27,153 nucleotides of DNA from the NCBI GenBank assembly GCA_002339125.1, contig DDJQ01000005.1:1-27153 (forward strand), given 5' to 3'. Positions 16,943-25,081 of the stretch are shown piece by piece (position 1 is the first letter of the stretch; every line of letters starts with the position of its first letter). The translations under genes and the position numbers were made by a program. The stretch comes from Alteromonadaceae bacterium UBA2620. GTDB taxonomy: Bacteria; Pseudomonadota; Gammaproteobacteria; Enterobacterales; Alteromonadaceae. The notes under the pieces are model-generated. The model ran no database searches and was not told the DNA's origin. It was given only the letters and a program-made list of their open reading frames with translations.

Positions 16943-17066
16943 TATTTCAGAACCTTGTACACGCAAATCCCTACGGTGTAAGCGGGAATGTGGCAAGTAA
17001 AGCCTGGCCGGTACAGATGTACCGGCCGGTTTGTAGGTTTGGACTTAGAGGATAAAGCGGCTTAAG
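16943..17066 (+). repeat. 124-bp direct repeat, copy 2 (hslU side)
   Basis: The second copy contains a non-functional fragment of luxR (codons for YFRTLYTQIPTV and the stop), the palindromic terminator and the true 3' end of hslU. It is 1060 bases from copy 1 and matches it at 120 of 124 positions. Confidence 0.97.
17006..17027. terminator. Palindromic terminator after hslU (copy 2)
   Basis: The same GGCCGGTAC / GTACCGGCC stem as at 15946-15967, with loop AGAT. It lies 18 bases past the hslU stop codon on the minus strand. Confidence 0.7.
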
Positions 17067-18379
17067 TCTTCGTTATCCACTAAGGTTTCAAGGTGCTGAT
17101 TCACGTAATCGGCATCAATGATGTAGGTTTCGCCCTGTTTTTCAGAAGCATCGTAAGAGATATCTTCCATCAACCGTTCCAGCACCGTGTGCAGTCGGCG
17201 GGCGCCGATATTTTCGGTTTTCTCATTCACCTGCCAGGCCGCTTCGGCAATACGCTGAATACCACTTTCGGCAAACTCAACGGTTACGCCTTCGGTTTTC
17301 ATCAGCTCAATATACTGCTCGGTAAGCGATGCATTAGGCTCGGTAAGAATACGTTTAAAGTCTTCTACTTTAAGCGCTGAGAGTTCAACACGAATAGGCA
17401 GACGGCCCTGTAATTCAGGGATCAGATCCGACGGTTTGCTCATCTGGAAGGCACCGGATGCCACAAACAGTATATGATCGGTTTTGATCATACCGTGCTT
17501 GGTAGACACCGTAGAACCTTCTACCAGTGGCAGTAAATCACGTTGCACACCTTCGCGGGAAACGTCGGCCGAGTTGGCGCCTTCACGTTTACAGATCTTA
17601 TCGATTTCATCCACAAATACGATGCCGTGTTGCTCCACTGCTTCGAGGGCTTTTTCCTTCAGATCTTCTTTGTTTACCAAGCGCGCGGCTTCTTCTTCAA
17701 TCAGCACTTTCATGGCATCTTTGATGCGCATTTTCTTTTTCTTCTTCTGCGACCCCGAAGAAGACAAGTTCTCAAACATTCCCTGCAGTTGATTGGTCAT
17801 TTCTTCCATGCCCGGCGGGGCCATAATTTCTACACCAATTTGCTGCTGGGCAACGTCGATTTCGATTTCTTTGTCATCCAAAGTGCCTTCACGCAGCTTT
17901 TTGCGGAAAGACTGACGGGTACCGCGGTCTTCCGAACGCTCTTTTTCACCCCAGGCATTTTCGGCAGGTGGAATGAGGATATCCAGAATCCGCTCTTCAG
18001 CGGCTTCCTCAGCGCGGTAGCGCACCTTTTCCATTTCCTGCTCTTTGGTCATTTTTACCGCAATGTCAGCCAGGTCGCGAATAATGGTTTCGACTTCCTT
18101 ACCCACATAACCTACTTCGGTAAATTTAGTCGCCTCAACCTTAATAAACGGCGCATTCGCCAGCTTGGCCAAACGACGGGCAATTTCGGTTTTACCCACA
18201 CCCGTTGGACCAATCATTAAAATGTTTTTCGGGGTGACTTCCTGGCGCAGTTCTGGCTTTAACTGCATGCGGCGCCAGCGGTTACGCAGTGCAATGGCAA
18301 CCGCGCGCTTAGCGCTTTGCTGACCAATAATATGACGGTCCAGTTCATGGACAATTTCTCTTGGTGTCATTTCAGACAT
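17045..18379 (-). CDS. hslU: HslU, ATPase subunit of the HslUV protease
   Basis: The 444-residue AAA+ unfoldase forms hexamers that feed unfolded proteins to HslV in the cytosol. It matches E. coli HslU in length and sequence: Walker A GPTGVGKTE near residue 60, the pore-loop GYVG near 90, the inserted I-domain (~110-240) with a five-lysine stretch, Walker B VFVDEID near 258, and the C-terminal LSRFIL tail that docks into HslV. An AAGGG site precedes the ATG. It follows hslV by 72 bases and shares the heat-shock promoter upstream of hslV. The last six codons also occur in repeat copy 1. Confidence 0.98.
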   Translation of the reverse strand: MSEMTPREIVHELDRHIIGQQSAKRAVAIALRNRWRRMQLKPELRQEVTPKNILMIGPTGVGKTEIARRLAKLANAPFIKVEATKFTEVGYVGKEVETIIRDLADIAVKMTKEQEMEKVRYRAEEAAEERILDILIPPAENAWGEKERSEDRGTRQSFRKKLREGTLDDKEIEIDVAQQQIGVEIMAPPGMEEMTNQLQGMFENLSSSGSQKKKKKMRIKDAMKVLIEEEAARLVNKEDLKEKALEAVEQHGIVFVDEIDKICKREGANSADVSREGVQRDLLPLVEGSTVSTKHGMIKTDHILFVASGAFQMSKPSDLIPELQGRLPIRVELSALKVEDFKRILTEPNASLTEQYIELMKTEGVTVEFAESGIQRIAEAAWQVNEKTENIGARRLHTVLERLMEDISYDASEKQGETYIIDADYVNQHLETLVDNEDLSRFIL

Positions 18380-18451
18380 AATTAACCCTTATGTAAAACT
18401 GACGGTAGTCAGTATGGCAGCCGCGCTCAGGCCACTGCCAACACAATTCAT

Positions 18452-18976
18452 TTAGTAATCGAGTACTTCAACCGTTTGATTATGGTTGGTGAACACACAA
18501 ATGTCGCCGGCAATAGATAAACTTTGGGTGGCAATTTCGTGTGCCGTTAACTGCGTATTATTCAATAACGCTGTAGCCGCGGCCTGGGCATAGTTACCAC
18601 CCGAACCGATGGCAATTAAATCCTGCTCAGGCTGCACCACATCGCCGTTACCGGTAATAATGAACGAAGCGGTTTCATCGGCGACGGCCAGCAAGGCTTC
18701 CAGACGCCGCAGCATGCGGTCGGTACGCCAGTCTTTGGCCAGCTCGACTGCCGCTTTGGTCAGGTGACCCTGGTGCAGTTCCAGTTTGGCTTCAAAGCGT
18801 TCAAACAAGGTAAACGCATCGGCGGTACCACCGGCAAAACCGGCTAATACTTTATTTTGATACAGGCGGCGTACTTTACGGGCATTGCCTTTCATTACGG
18901 TATTGCCCAATGACACCTGGCCATCACCGGCCATGACAACCTGATTATCTCGTCTGACTGATACTATTGTAGTCAC
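18452..18976 (-). CDS. hslV: HslV, peptidase subunit of the HslUV protease
   Basis: The 174-residue threonine peptidase assembles into a double hexamer capped by HslU. The start is GTG at 18976, giving (M)TTIVSVRR, so that removal of the first residue exposes the catalytic threonine. An ATG at 19003 in the same frame would add nine residues and bury it. A GGAG site lies 8 bases before the GTG. Family motifs VVMAGDGQVSLGNTVMK, FAGGTADAFTL and AIGSGGNYAQAAA are intact. The order ftsN-hslV-hslU is the same as in E. coli. Confidence 0.97.
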   Translation of the reverse strand: MTTIVSVRRDNQVVMAGDGQVSLGNTVMKGNARKVRRLYQNKVLAGFAGGTADAFTLFERFEAKLELHQGHLTKAAVELAKDWRTDRMLRRLEALLAVADETASFIITGNGDVVQPEQDLIAIGSGGNYAQAAATALLNNTQLTAHEIATQSLSIAGDICVFTNHNQTVEVLDY

Positions 18977-19043
18977 GTTTACTCCACTGTAGTGGTTTGG
19001 CACAGCATTCCGCCGGGCGGTCTGTGCGTTGACAATGAGTAGT

Positions 19044-19071
19044 AGGTGGGGGAGCCTGACGATTTTTCAAG
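19044..19071 (-). promoter_or_regulatory. Sigma-32 heat-shock promoter of hslVU
   Basis: On the minus strand, CTTGAAA (plus-strand 19065-19071) and CCCCACCT (19044-19051) are 13 bases apart. This matches the sigma-32 consensus CTTGAAA / CCCCATNT at all but one defined position. It lies 68 bases upstream of the hslV start and downstream of the ftsN terminator. Confidence 0.88.
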
Positions 19072-19111
19072 ACTTAAAAGATGAATATACGCAGGCGTTT
19101 GCAGCGAACAT

Positions 19112-19137
19112 TAAAAAAGCCGGCAACTGCCGGCTTC
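19112..19137 (-). terminator. Rho-independent terminator of ftsN
   Basis: A GCCGGC / GCCGGC stem with an AACT loop (19119-19124 and 19129-19134), followed on the minus strand by six T residues. It separates ftsN from the hslVU promoter. Confidence 0.88.
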
Positions 19138-19144
19138 CGATTAT

Positions 19145-19726
19145 TTACAAATTCCAGAACCAAATCTGACAGGTGGTGATATTCACTTTGCGTAGTGCGT
19201 GTTTGGCACGCTCAGCGTCGCGCTTGGCGTCAAAGGGGCCAAGGATCACACGGAACCATTCGCCATTGGCGCCATCGCTATGCCGGATCTGCGCTTCCAG
19301 CCCCTGAAACGCAATTTTAGCGCGCATTTCATCGGCCTGGGCGCGGGTTCTGAACGAGGCACACTGCATCAGGTAACGCTTGTCGGATTTTTCCTGCTCG
19401 GCCACTTCAACTTCTACCTCGTAACCCGGCAGTGATTTAATGTATTCCCACTCTTCCTCTGGCAGTTCGGGTAGTTCATCTTCGATAGGCGCAGGCTCTA
19501 CCGTAAGCGGCTGAGCGGTATCAGGATCGGCATTATCTTTAATTGACCACAAGAACCAGGCAAAGCCCAGTAACAAAGCCACCACAACGGCCACCGTTAC
19601 CCAGGGTACAGTTACCTGTGGCTCCTGCTGGTTGCGACCTCGTCTGGCGGTGTTTTTGCTTTTTGTTTTCTTAGTATTTTTCTTTTGTGGCGCACGTCCA
19701 CGAGAAACGTAATCGCGTTGAGACAT
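19145..19726 (-). CDS. ftsN: FtsN-like cell-division protein with SPOR domain
   Basis: A 193-residue single-pass inner-membrane protein, much shorter than E. coli FtsN (319) because the glutamine-rich linker is missing. The order is a basic cytoplasmic tail (RGRAPQKKNTKK), a membrane helix (VTVAVVVALLLGFAWFLWSI, ~43-62), a helix LPEEEWEYIKSL (~89-100) that matches the essential E. coli helix PEERWRYIKEL, and a C-terminal SPOR domain (~117-190) that binds denuded peptidoglycan. FtsN triggers septal cell-wall synthesis through FtsQLB and FtsWI. Its position between priA and hslV agrees with the assignment; cytR, present in E. coli, is absent here. Confidence 0.92.
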   Translation of the reverse strand: MSQRDYVSRGRAPQKKNTKKTKSKNTARRGRNQQEPQVTVPWVTVAVVVALLLGFAWFLWSIKDNADPDTAQPLTVEPAPIEDELPELPEEEWEYIKSLPGYEVEVEVAEQEKSDKRYLMQCASFRTRAQADEMRAKIAFQGLEAQIRHSDGANGEWFRVILGPFDAKRDAERAKHALRKVNITTCQIWFWNL

Positions 19727-19808
19727 AATGCTGTGTCGATTTTCCTGTGTGGATGATTGTTATTATCTGCAGGCAGTGTACCTGCTCTTTAGCAAAAATG
19801 CTGCTTTA

Positions 19809-19848
19809 AAGTGTGGTTAACGCTGAAAGTTTACCAGTAACCACACTT
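19809..19848 (-). terminator. Long inverted repeat overlapping the priA stop codon
   Basis: An 11-base perfect inverted repeat, AAGTGTGGTTA / TAACCACACTT, with an 18-base spacer. One arm includes part of the priA stop codon. No strong T tract follows, so it may be a weak terminator or an mRNA-end stabiliser between priA and ftsN. Confidence 0.5.
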
Positions 19849-22039
19849 AACTCAGATCGACCGGGTCAATATCCAGGCTCCAGCGTACCTTGCTTGCCAG
19901 AGGCAATGCTTCTACTTCCTGCAGGTGATGTTTTAGCCAGCTATGTAGCGCTGCACGTTGCTGACTCTGCAAAACCAGCATGTAGCGAAAACGCCCCTGG
20001 CGCTTCTCAATCAAACACGGCAACGGCCCGATGAACTGCCCTTTGGCGGCATTTACACTGGGACGATAACATTCGCGTATTTGCTGTAACAGGTTGGCGG
20101 CGAGTCCGGCCTCGCGGGCTTCGGCGCGGAAAATGGCCTGACTGCTATACGGCGGCAAAGCGCCCAGCTTACGCTCCTGTAATGCCTGACAAGCAAAATG
20201 CGCAAAGCCGTTATTAATAAGATCCTGTAACAGTGGGTGACCGGGGTTATCGGTTTGCAGCCACATCTCGCCCGGTTTACTGGCGCGCCCAGCACGACCT
20301 GCCAGTTGGGTAATCAACTGCGCGAGCTTTTCCGCCGCACGAAAGTCGGCCGAGAATAACGCCCCGTCACAGTCGAGCACCACTACTAAGGTTACATGCG
20401 GAAAATGATGCCCCTTCGACAGAATTTGCGTGCCCACCAGCAACTGATATTTGCGCGCATTGATTTCATCGAGACGGGTGATGAGCTTGTCTTTGCCTTT
20501 TACCGCATCGCTGTCAATTCTGACTTGCTTTATATCCGGGAATAACTGCCCCAGCCCCTGTTCGAGCTGCTCGGTACCAATGCCAGAGGTTTGCAGGTCG
20601 AGACTGTGACACTCACTGCACTGCTCGGGCATTCTCCGGCTCGCACCACAATGATGGCACTGCAGCCGGCCCTGGGACTTATGATAGGTAAAAGGCCGCT
20701 CACAGCTTTTGCAATCGACCGTTTGGCCACAATGATGACACAGCACAGCCGGAGCAAAGCCGCGACGGTTTAAAAACACTAACACCTGATTACCTTGCTG
20801 CAGATGGCTGCGCATAATGCTTATCAGGCCCTGCGCAATGCCGGCGTGCAGCGGTTGATCGCGAGAGTCGAGCACCTTTAACTGGGTGTGACTGGCGCCG
20901 CCGGCGCGCTGACTCAGGGTTAAATGGGTGTAACGCTTATTCAGTGCATTATTCAGGCTTTCCAGCGACGGCGTGGCACTGCCCAGAATCAAAGGTACGT
21001 TTTCGGTATGAGCGCGTTTTACCGCCAGGTCGCGGGCGTGGTAACGCAGGCCATCCTGCTGCTTAAATGACTCATCATGCTCTTCATCCACAATGATCAT
21101 GCCTGGTCGTTTGAGCGGCGTAAAAATAGCCGAGCGGGTACCAATGATAATCCCCAACTCTCCGCGTCGCGCCTGTTGCCAGACTTTTACCCGGGCCAGA
21201 TCTGTCATTTGTGAGTGCAACACGCCAACGTTAATACCAAAGCGACGTTCAAAGCGCCCCACCGTTTGCGGTGTCAGACCTATTTCAGGCACCAGAATCA
21301 GCACCTGCCTGCCCTGTTTAAGCACCGGCTCAATCACCTGCAAGTACACTTCGGTTTTACCACTGCCGGTAACACCGTCGAGTAAAAATGGCACAAAGTG
21401 GCTGGCTTGCTGGTTAATAGCAGCGATCGCTACGCCCTGCTCGGTAGAGGCGGTAGGCGGTGTTTGCTGTAGATTGAATGACGCCCAGTCCTGCTTTTCA
21501 GTCAGGCGGATACTGGTTTGAGTGGTCAGGGCTTTCTCTTCCAGCGCCTTTAGCACCACATTTGAGAATTTAGTTTTGATTTCTTCGGTCGCCAGCGGCC
21601 CCTGCGCCAGTAACGCGATGCATTCGAGCTGCTTTTTGCCTCGTAAAGTAGGCGTTTGCGCTTCGGCTTGTCCGGCGTCAGTTAACGTTAATGCCGGAAC
21701 GCTGTCACTCAACGCCCCGCCTTTGCGTAACCGCGTGGGCATCACCGTCGCCCAGACCTCACCAATAGGATGATGATAATAAGTGGCCAGCCACTGGGTT
21801 AACGCCTGTAGGGTTGCATCAAACAGCGGTTGCTCATCAAGGACTTCGGTTACCGCTTTTAGTTTAACCTCAGACTCGGTATCGTCGACCGGGTCGTCAT
21901 AACTTGCCGTCACTACCCCAATTAACTGGCGGCGACCAAAGGGCACGCTCACCCGCACACCCGGCTGCAGCTTTTGCTCGCTGGTGTAACTAAAGGTTTG
22001 TCGCAGTGGTACCGGAACGGCTACATCAATGATTGGCAT
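19847..22039 (-). CDS. priA: PriA, primosomal replication-restart helicase
   Basis: The 730-residue protein (E. coli: 732) recognises stalled replication forks and reloads the replicative helicase. The N-terminal 3'-end-binding domain starts MPIIDVAVPVPLRQTFSY. Helicase motifs include Walker A DGVTGSGKTE (~225) and DEEH (~317). The zinc-binding region (~435-475) has its paired cysteines in CHHCG, CKSC, CHHCG and CSEC. Motifs LVGTQILSKGHHFP and AGRAGR follow. The ribosome-binding site is weak. It is divergent from rpmE, the standard gammaproteobacterial arrangement. Confidence 0.97.
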   Translation of the reverse strand: MPIIDVAVPVPLRQTFSYTSEQKLQPGVRVSVPFGRRQLIGVVTASYDDPVDDTESEVKLKAVTEVLDEQPLFDATLQALTQWLATYYHHPIGEVWATVMPTRLRKGGALSDSVPALTLTDAGQAEAQTPTLRGKKQLECIALLAQGPLATEEIKTKFSNVVLKALEEKALTTQTSIRLTEKQDWASFNLQQTPPTASTEQGVAIAAINQQASHFVPFLLDGVTGSGKTEVYLQVIEPVLKQGRQVLILVPEIGLTPQTVGRFERRFGINVGVLHSQMTDLARVKVWQQARRGELGIIIGTRSAIFTPLKRPGMIIVDEEHDESFKQQDGLRYHARDLAVKRAHTENVPLILGSATPSLESLNNALNKRYTHLTLSQRAGGASHTQLKVLDSRDQPLHAGIAQGLISIMRSHLQQGNQVLVFLNRRGFAPAVLCHHCGQTVDCKSCERPFTYHKSQGRLQCHHCGASRRMPEQCSECHSLDLQTSGIGTEQLEQGLGQLFPDIKQVRIDSDAVKGKDKLITRLDEINARKYQLLVGTQILSKGHHFPHVTLVVVLDCDGALFSADFRAAEKLAQLITQLAGRAGRASKPGEMWLQTDNPGHPLLQDLINNGFAHFACQALQERKLGALPPYSSQAIFRAEAREAGLAANLLQQIRECYRPSVNAAKGQFIGPLPCLIEKRQGRFRYMLVLQSQQRAALHSWLKHHLQEVEALPLASKVRWSLDIDPVDLS

Positions 22040-22127
22040 AGTGAATTTTGAACAACAGACATTATCAGGCTGATTTTAATTAGCGGTTATCCTAACATGC
22101 GGATAGCAAAGTATTGCACGAAAATAC

Positions 22128-22156
22128 TTGATTGATTATTCGGCATCCATTAATAT
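22128..22156 (+). promoter_or_regulatory. Sigma-70 promoter of rpmE
   Basis: A -35 box TTGATT and -10 box TAATAT are separated by exactly 17 bases. Transcription should start near 22163, about 100 bases before the rpmE ATG. Confidence 0.7.
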
Positions 22157-22162
22157 GCGCCG

Positions 22163-22263
22163 CTCTAAAAAGCAGGCGGTATGTTGCCTGTAGTGAAAAT
22201 TAGTCACGTATGGTGGCCAACTTCGGGTTGGTTAGCGATGCGGCCTTATTTTGAGGTAATCCC
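22163..22263 (+). promoter_or_regulatory. Structured rpmE leader (candidate L31 autoregulatory element)
   Basis: Between the promoter and the ATG lie two hairpins: CAGGC / GCCTG (22173-22190) and CCAAC / GTTGG (22217-22231, loop TTCGG). Leaders that let L31 repress its own translation are known in Gammaproteobacteria. The GAGGT ribosome-binding site follows the second hairpin. Confidence 0.55.
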
Positions 22264-22476
22264 ATGAAACAAGATATCCACCCTAAATACGAAGAAATTA
22301 CTGCTAACTGTTCTTGCGGTAATGAAATCAAAGTTCGTTCAACACTGGGCAAAGACATCAACCTGGACGTATGTTCAGCTTGTCACCCTTTCTACACTGG
22401 TAAGCAACGTAACGTTGACACCGGTGGTCGTGTTGACCGCTTCAAGAAGCGTTTTGGCGCACTGGGCAAAAAATAA
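22264..22476 (+). CDS. rpmE: Ribosomal protein L31, zinc-binding type
   Basis: The 70-residue protein of the large ribosomal subunit helps bridge the two subunits. It has the four zinc-binding cysteines of the C+ type: Cys16, Cys18, Cys37 and Cys40 (motifs CSCG and CSACH), so it is the version used when zinc is plentiful. The GRVDRFKKRFG tail is typical. A GAGGT site precedes the ATG. Confidence 0.98.
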   Translation: MKQDIHPKYEEITANCSCGNEIKVRSTLGKDINLDVCSACHPFYTGKQRNVDTGGRVDRFKKRFGALGKK

Positions 22477-22490
22477 GCCCCATCTTGAAG

Positions 22491-22517
22491 AAAAAGCGCC
22501 TTTACGGCGCTTTTTTT
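22491..22517 (+). terminator. Rho-independent terminator of rpmE
   Basis: A 10-base stem AAAAAGCGCC / GGCGCTTTTT with a TTTAC loop, continuing into seven T residues, 15 bases after the stop codon. Confidence 0.92.
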
Positions 22518-22663
22518 GTGCCTGTTTTTTATCATTATGTTAATTGATTAGGGTAATGGTAAAGCCAATTTCCATAAGTAAAACAAATTACGATTATTTG
22601 TTCGGCAACGTGGCGTTCAAAGCCTGTTCGCGTTATGTTAGTTAACATTCACAAGTTTGAAAG

Positions 22664-22708
22664 GTACTATCACTTTTTCAGTTGATAGATACCATGCCAT
22701 ATGACATG
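22664..22708. promoter_or_regulatory. Two adjacent dyads upstream of the malic enzyme gene
   Basis: First, GGTACTATCA pairs with TGATAGATACC (22664-22692, one bulged base). Directly after it lies a near-perfect palindrome CATGCCATATGACATG (22693-22708). They sit about 80 bases before the ATG and may be an operator and a leader hairpin. A possible -10 box TAATAA follows near 22731. Confidence 0.4.
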
Positions 22709-22785
22709 CGCTGTGATACAGTTCGCCCATAATAACAATAACCTAGCGACTGGCTTACAAGATAAAAATTACAGGACTTACAAAA

Positions 22786-24024
22786 ATGTCAGATTTTCGC
22801 CAACGTGCCCTCGACTACCACGCAAAACCTACGCCGGGCAAGATCCGCGTAGAGCTCTCCAAACCGGCAGAAAGTGTTGATGATCTCGCCCTGGCTTATA
22901 GCCCCGGCGTAGCGGAACCCTGCCGCGAAATAGCTGAGGATCCAAACGCTGCTTATACCTATACCGGTAAAGGCAATATGGTTGCTGTTATCAGTAACGG
23001 TACCGCAATCCTTGGCCTAGGTAACCTCGGTCCACTGGCCTCCAAGCCCGTAATGGAAGGTAAAGCGCTATTATTTAAACGCTTCGCCGGCCTTGATTCG
23101 ATCGATATCGAGGTAAAACACCGTACCACTGAAGAGTTCATTAATACGGTAGCCAATATCGCCGACACCTTTGGTGGCATTAACCTGGAAGATATTAAGG
23201 CGCCGGAATGCTTTGAGATTGAGCAGGAGCTGATCAAGCGCTGTAAGATCCCGGTTTTCCATGACGACCAACACGGCACCGCGATTGTGACAGCCGCCGG
23301 TATGCTTAACGCACTGGAAATTCAGGGCAAAGAAATCGGTGATGCTACAATTGTTTGTATGGGTGCCGGCGCCGCTGCCGTTGCCTGTATGGAATTACTC
23401 ATTAAATGTGGTGCCCAGCGTGAGCGCATTTATATGCTCGATCGTAAAGGGGTTATCCATACCCGTCGTGACGATCTCACGCCGCACAAGATGCTGTTTG
23501 CCAACAACACCGACAAACGTACTCTGGAAGACGTAATGGACGGCGCAGATATTTTTGTTGGGGTATCCGGCCCGGATTTACTGCCGCCTGAAGCACTGGA
23601 ACTGATGGCACCTAACCCGGTGGTATTTGCCTGTTCTAACCCGGATCCGGAAATTAAACCTGAAGTAGCTCTGGCTACCCGTTCTGATTTAATTATGGCT
23701 ACCGGTCGCTCTGACTACCCTAATCAGGTTAATAATGTATTGTGCTTCCCGTTTATTTTCCGTGGTGCACTGGATGTTCGGGCTACTGCCATTAACGATG
23801 AAATGAAAGTCGCTGCGGTAGAAGCGCTGCGTTCGGTATCCAAAGAGCCGGTACCTGAATCGGTATTAAAAGCCAGTAACGTGGACAGCCTGACCTTTGG
23901 TAAAGATTACATTATTCCAAAACCGATGGATCCGCGCCTGTGTAGCCGAATTGCCAGAGCCGTTGCTCAGGCCGCTATCGATTCAGGCGTAGCACGCCTT
24001 GAAGTGATGCCGGATTATCAGTAA
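22786..24024 (+). CDS. NADP-type malic enzyme, short form
   Basis: The 412-residue enzyme decarboxylates malate to pyruvate and supplies NAD(P)H. It corresponds to the N-terminal catalytic half of E. coli MaeB and lacks the C-terminal phosphotransacetylase-like domain (~330 residues). Catalytic Tyr38 lies in YSPGVAEPC and Lys93 in EGKALLFK; metal-binding acidic residues lie in APECFEIEQ and FHDDQHGT. The nucleotide-binding loop is GAGAAAVAC. ACAGGA upstream acts as ribosome-binding site. rpmE followed by a malic enzyme gene recurs in related genera. A strong terminator follows. Confidence 0.93.
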   Translation: MSDFRQRALDYHAKPTPGKIRVELSKPAESVDDLALAYSPGVAEPCREIAEDPNAAYTYTGKGNMVAVISNGTAILGLGNLGPLASKPVMEGKALLFKRFAGLDSIDIEVKHRTTEEFINTVANIADTFGGINLEDIKAPECFEIEQELIKRCKIPVFHDDQHGTAIVTAAGMLNALEIQGKEIGDATIVCMGAGAAAVACMELLIKCGAQRERIYMLDRKGVIHTRRDDLTPHKMLFANNTDKRTLEDVMDGADIFVGVSGPDLLPPEALELMAPNPVVFACSNPDPEIKPEVALATRSDLIMATGRSDYPNQVNNVLCFPFIFRGALDVRATAINDEMKVAAVEALRSVSKEPVPESVLKASNVDSLTFGKDYIIPKPMDPRLCSRIARAVAQAAIDSGVARLEVMPDYQ

Positions 24025-24049
24025 TACCATTAATCCAAGCGCAGAATCA

Positions 24050-24074
24050 GGCCATCCTTCGGGGTGGCTTTTTT
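24050..24074. terminator. Terminator of the malic enzyme gene
   Basis: A GCCATCC / GGGTGGC stem with one T-G pair and a TTCG loop, followed by six T residues. It lies between two convergent genes, directly beside the stop codon of the AraC-type gene. Confidence 0.88.
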
Positions 24075-24076
24075 GT

Positions 24077-25081
24077 TTACGCTTCGCGCAGCTGACTGGG
24101 GGTAAGGCCGGTCCAGCGCTTAACTGCCCGGCGAAAGTTAGTGATATCCGTAAACGCCATTTTTAGCGCGCTCTGCTCGTTATTGAGCTTTTGCACCTGC
24201 AGGTAGTAGATGGCCTGCTGACGACGAATATCGTCGTGCAACAAACTAAATGTGGTGTCGTGATCCGCCAGTTTGCGTTTGAGTGACGCCGGGCTTAAGC
24301 CGAGTTCACCTGCTATAGCTGGTAAGGTAGCGTTGCTGCTGCGGCGCAGGTGATAGCGCACGGCATCAAGCAAGGTTACGCGGTACTCCCGCTGCTCCCA
24401 AAAACGACGCAAGGCAAACTGCTTAAACATACGGTTGGGCTGTAAACACGGTGTTGCCAGCTCTGCTCTAGCCACTTTGATGGTAAAGAAAGGCTGGTCA
24501 AAAGTCAGTCTGAAGCCCAATCCTTCTTCGTATTCCTGGATCTGCCGCGGGCGGGCGAAGGGAAAAGAAAAGTGCAGCGCCAGCCGTTTACCGGTGCAGT
24601 GACGAGCCAGCGCCACCAGCGCCGCGCAATAGGCTTCGGCCATAAAACGAAACTGTTTACCACTGCCCATGGCATCTTGCAAAACCAACAGTATATCGTC
24701 GCCCTCATCATAGCGAAAAGCAGAAACAAAAGGATAAAGGCGGGTCTGAAAAGACGGCAGTGCCCGCAGGCATTCGTCAAAATTCCGAGCATGGGTGAAG
24801 TATGGCAACGCATCGTTAACAAAAGCCGACACTAAGTGATGGCCAAACTGAAAGGCCAGATCGAACCCTTTGTAATGTTGAATTGCGTTGCCGCACAGGC
24901 GTTGTAGCTGTTTACAGCTTAAAGGCTTTGCAGTAAGTAAGTCTTCACTGAATATTCCGGTTCCACGTAACAGCTTTTGCTCAGGAGCACCACGGGCCAG
25001 GGCAACCTGCACCAGACTTTGGGCAAGCTGTCTGGCAGGCAGGGCTTTATCGGTGCGGGTGAGTAAAGCGTTGTGTGTCAT
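24077..25081 (-). CDS. AraC-family transcriptional regulator with arabinose-binding-like N-terminal domain
   Basis: A 334-residue protein. Residues ~15-200 resemble the N-terminal domain of OruR/ArgR-type AraC regulators (PF12625-like), including a helical ALPYFTHARNFDECLRAL segment. The C-terminal ~105 residues carry the two helix-turn-helix motifs: TLPAIAGELGLSPASLKRKL and SALKMAFTDITNFRRAVKRW, ending GLTPSQLREA, which is typical of the family. The ligand is not evident. The start ATG shares one base with the stop of the upstream GGDEF-like gene (TGATG), so both are translated together. Confidence 0.9.
   Translation of the reverse strand: MTHNALLTRTDKALPARQLAQSLVQVALARGAPEQKLLRGTGIFSEDLLTAKPLSCKQLQRLCGNAIQHYKGFDLAFQFGHHLVSAFVNDALPYFTHARNFDECLRALPSFQTRLYPFVSAFRYDEGDDILLVLQDAMGSGKQFRFMAEAYCAALVALARHCTGKRLALHFSFPFARPRQIQEYEEGLGFRLTFDQPFFTIKVARAELATPCLQPNRMFKQFALRRFWEQREYRVTLLDAVRYHLRRSSNATLPAIAGELGLSPASLKRKLADHDTTFSLLHDDIRRQQAIYYLQVQKLNNEQSALKMAFTDITNFRRAVKRWTGLTPSQLREA

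Noticed and set aside
16943..17066. Second copy as a functional luxR gene end or a new small gene
   Set aside because: Only the last 12 luxR codons are present, without any start; it is a duplication scar.
17543..18220. Long open frame (225 codons) on the plus strand opposite hslU
   Set aside because: Shadow of the highly conserved hslU coding sequence; no ribosome-binding site or family resemblance.
21093..21521. 142-codon plus-strand frame opposite priA
   Set aside because: Antisense shadow of priA with low-complexity, unlikely protein content.
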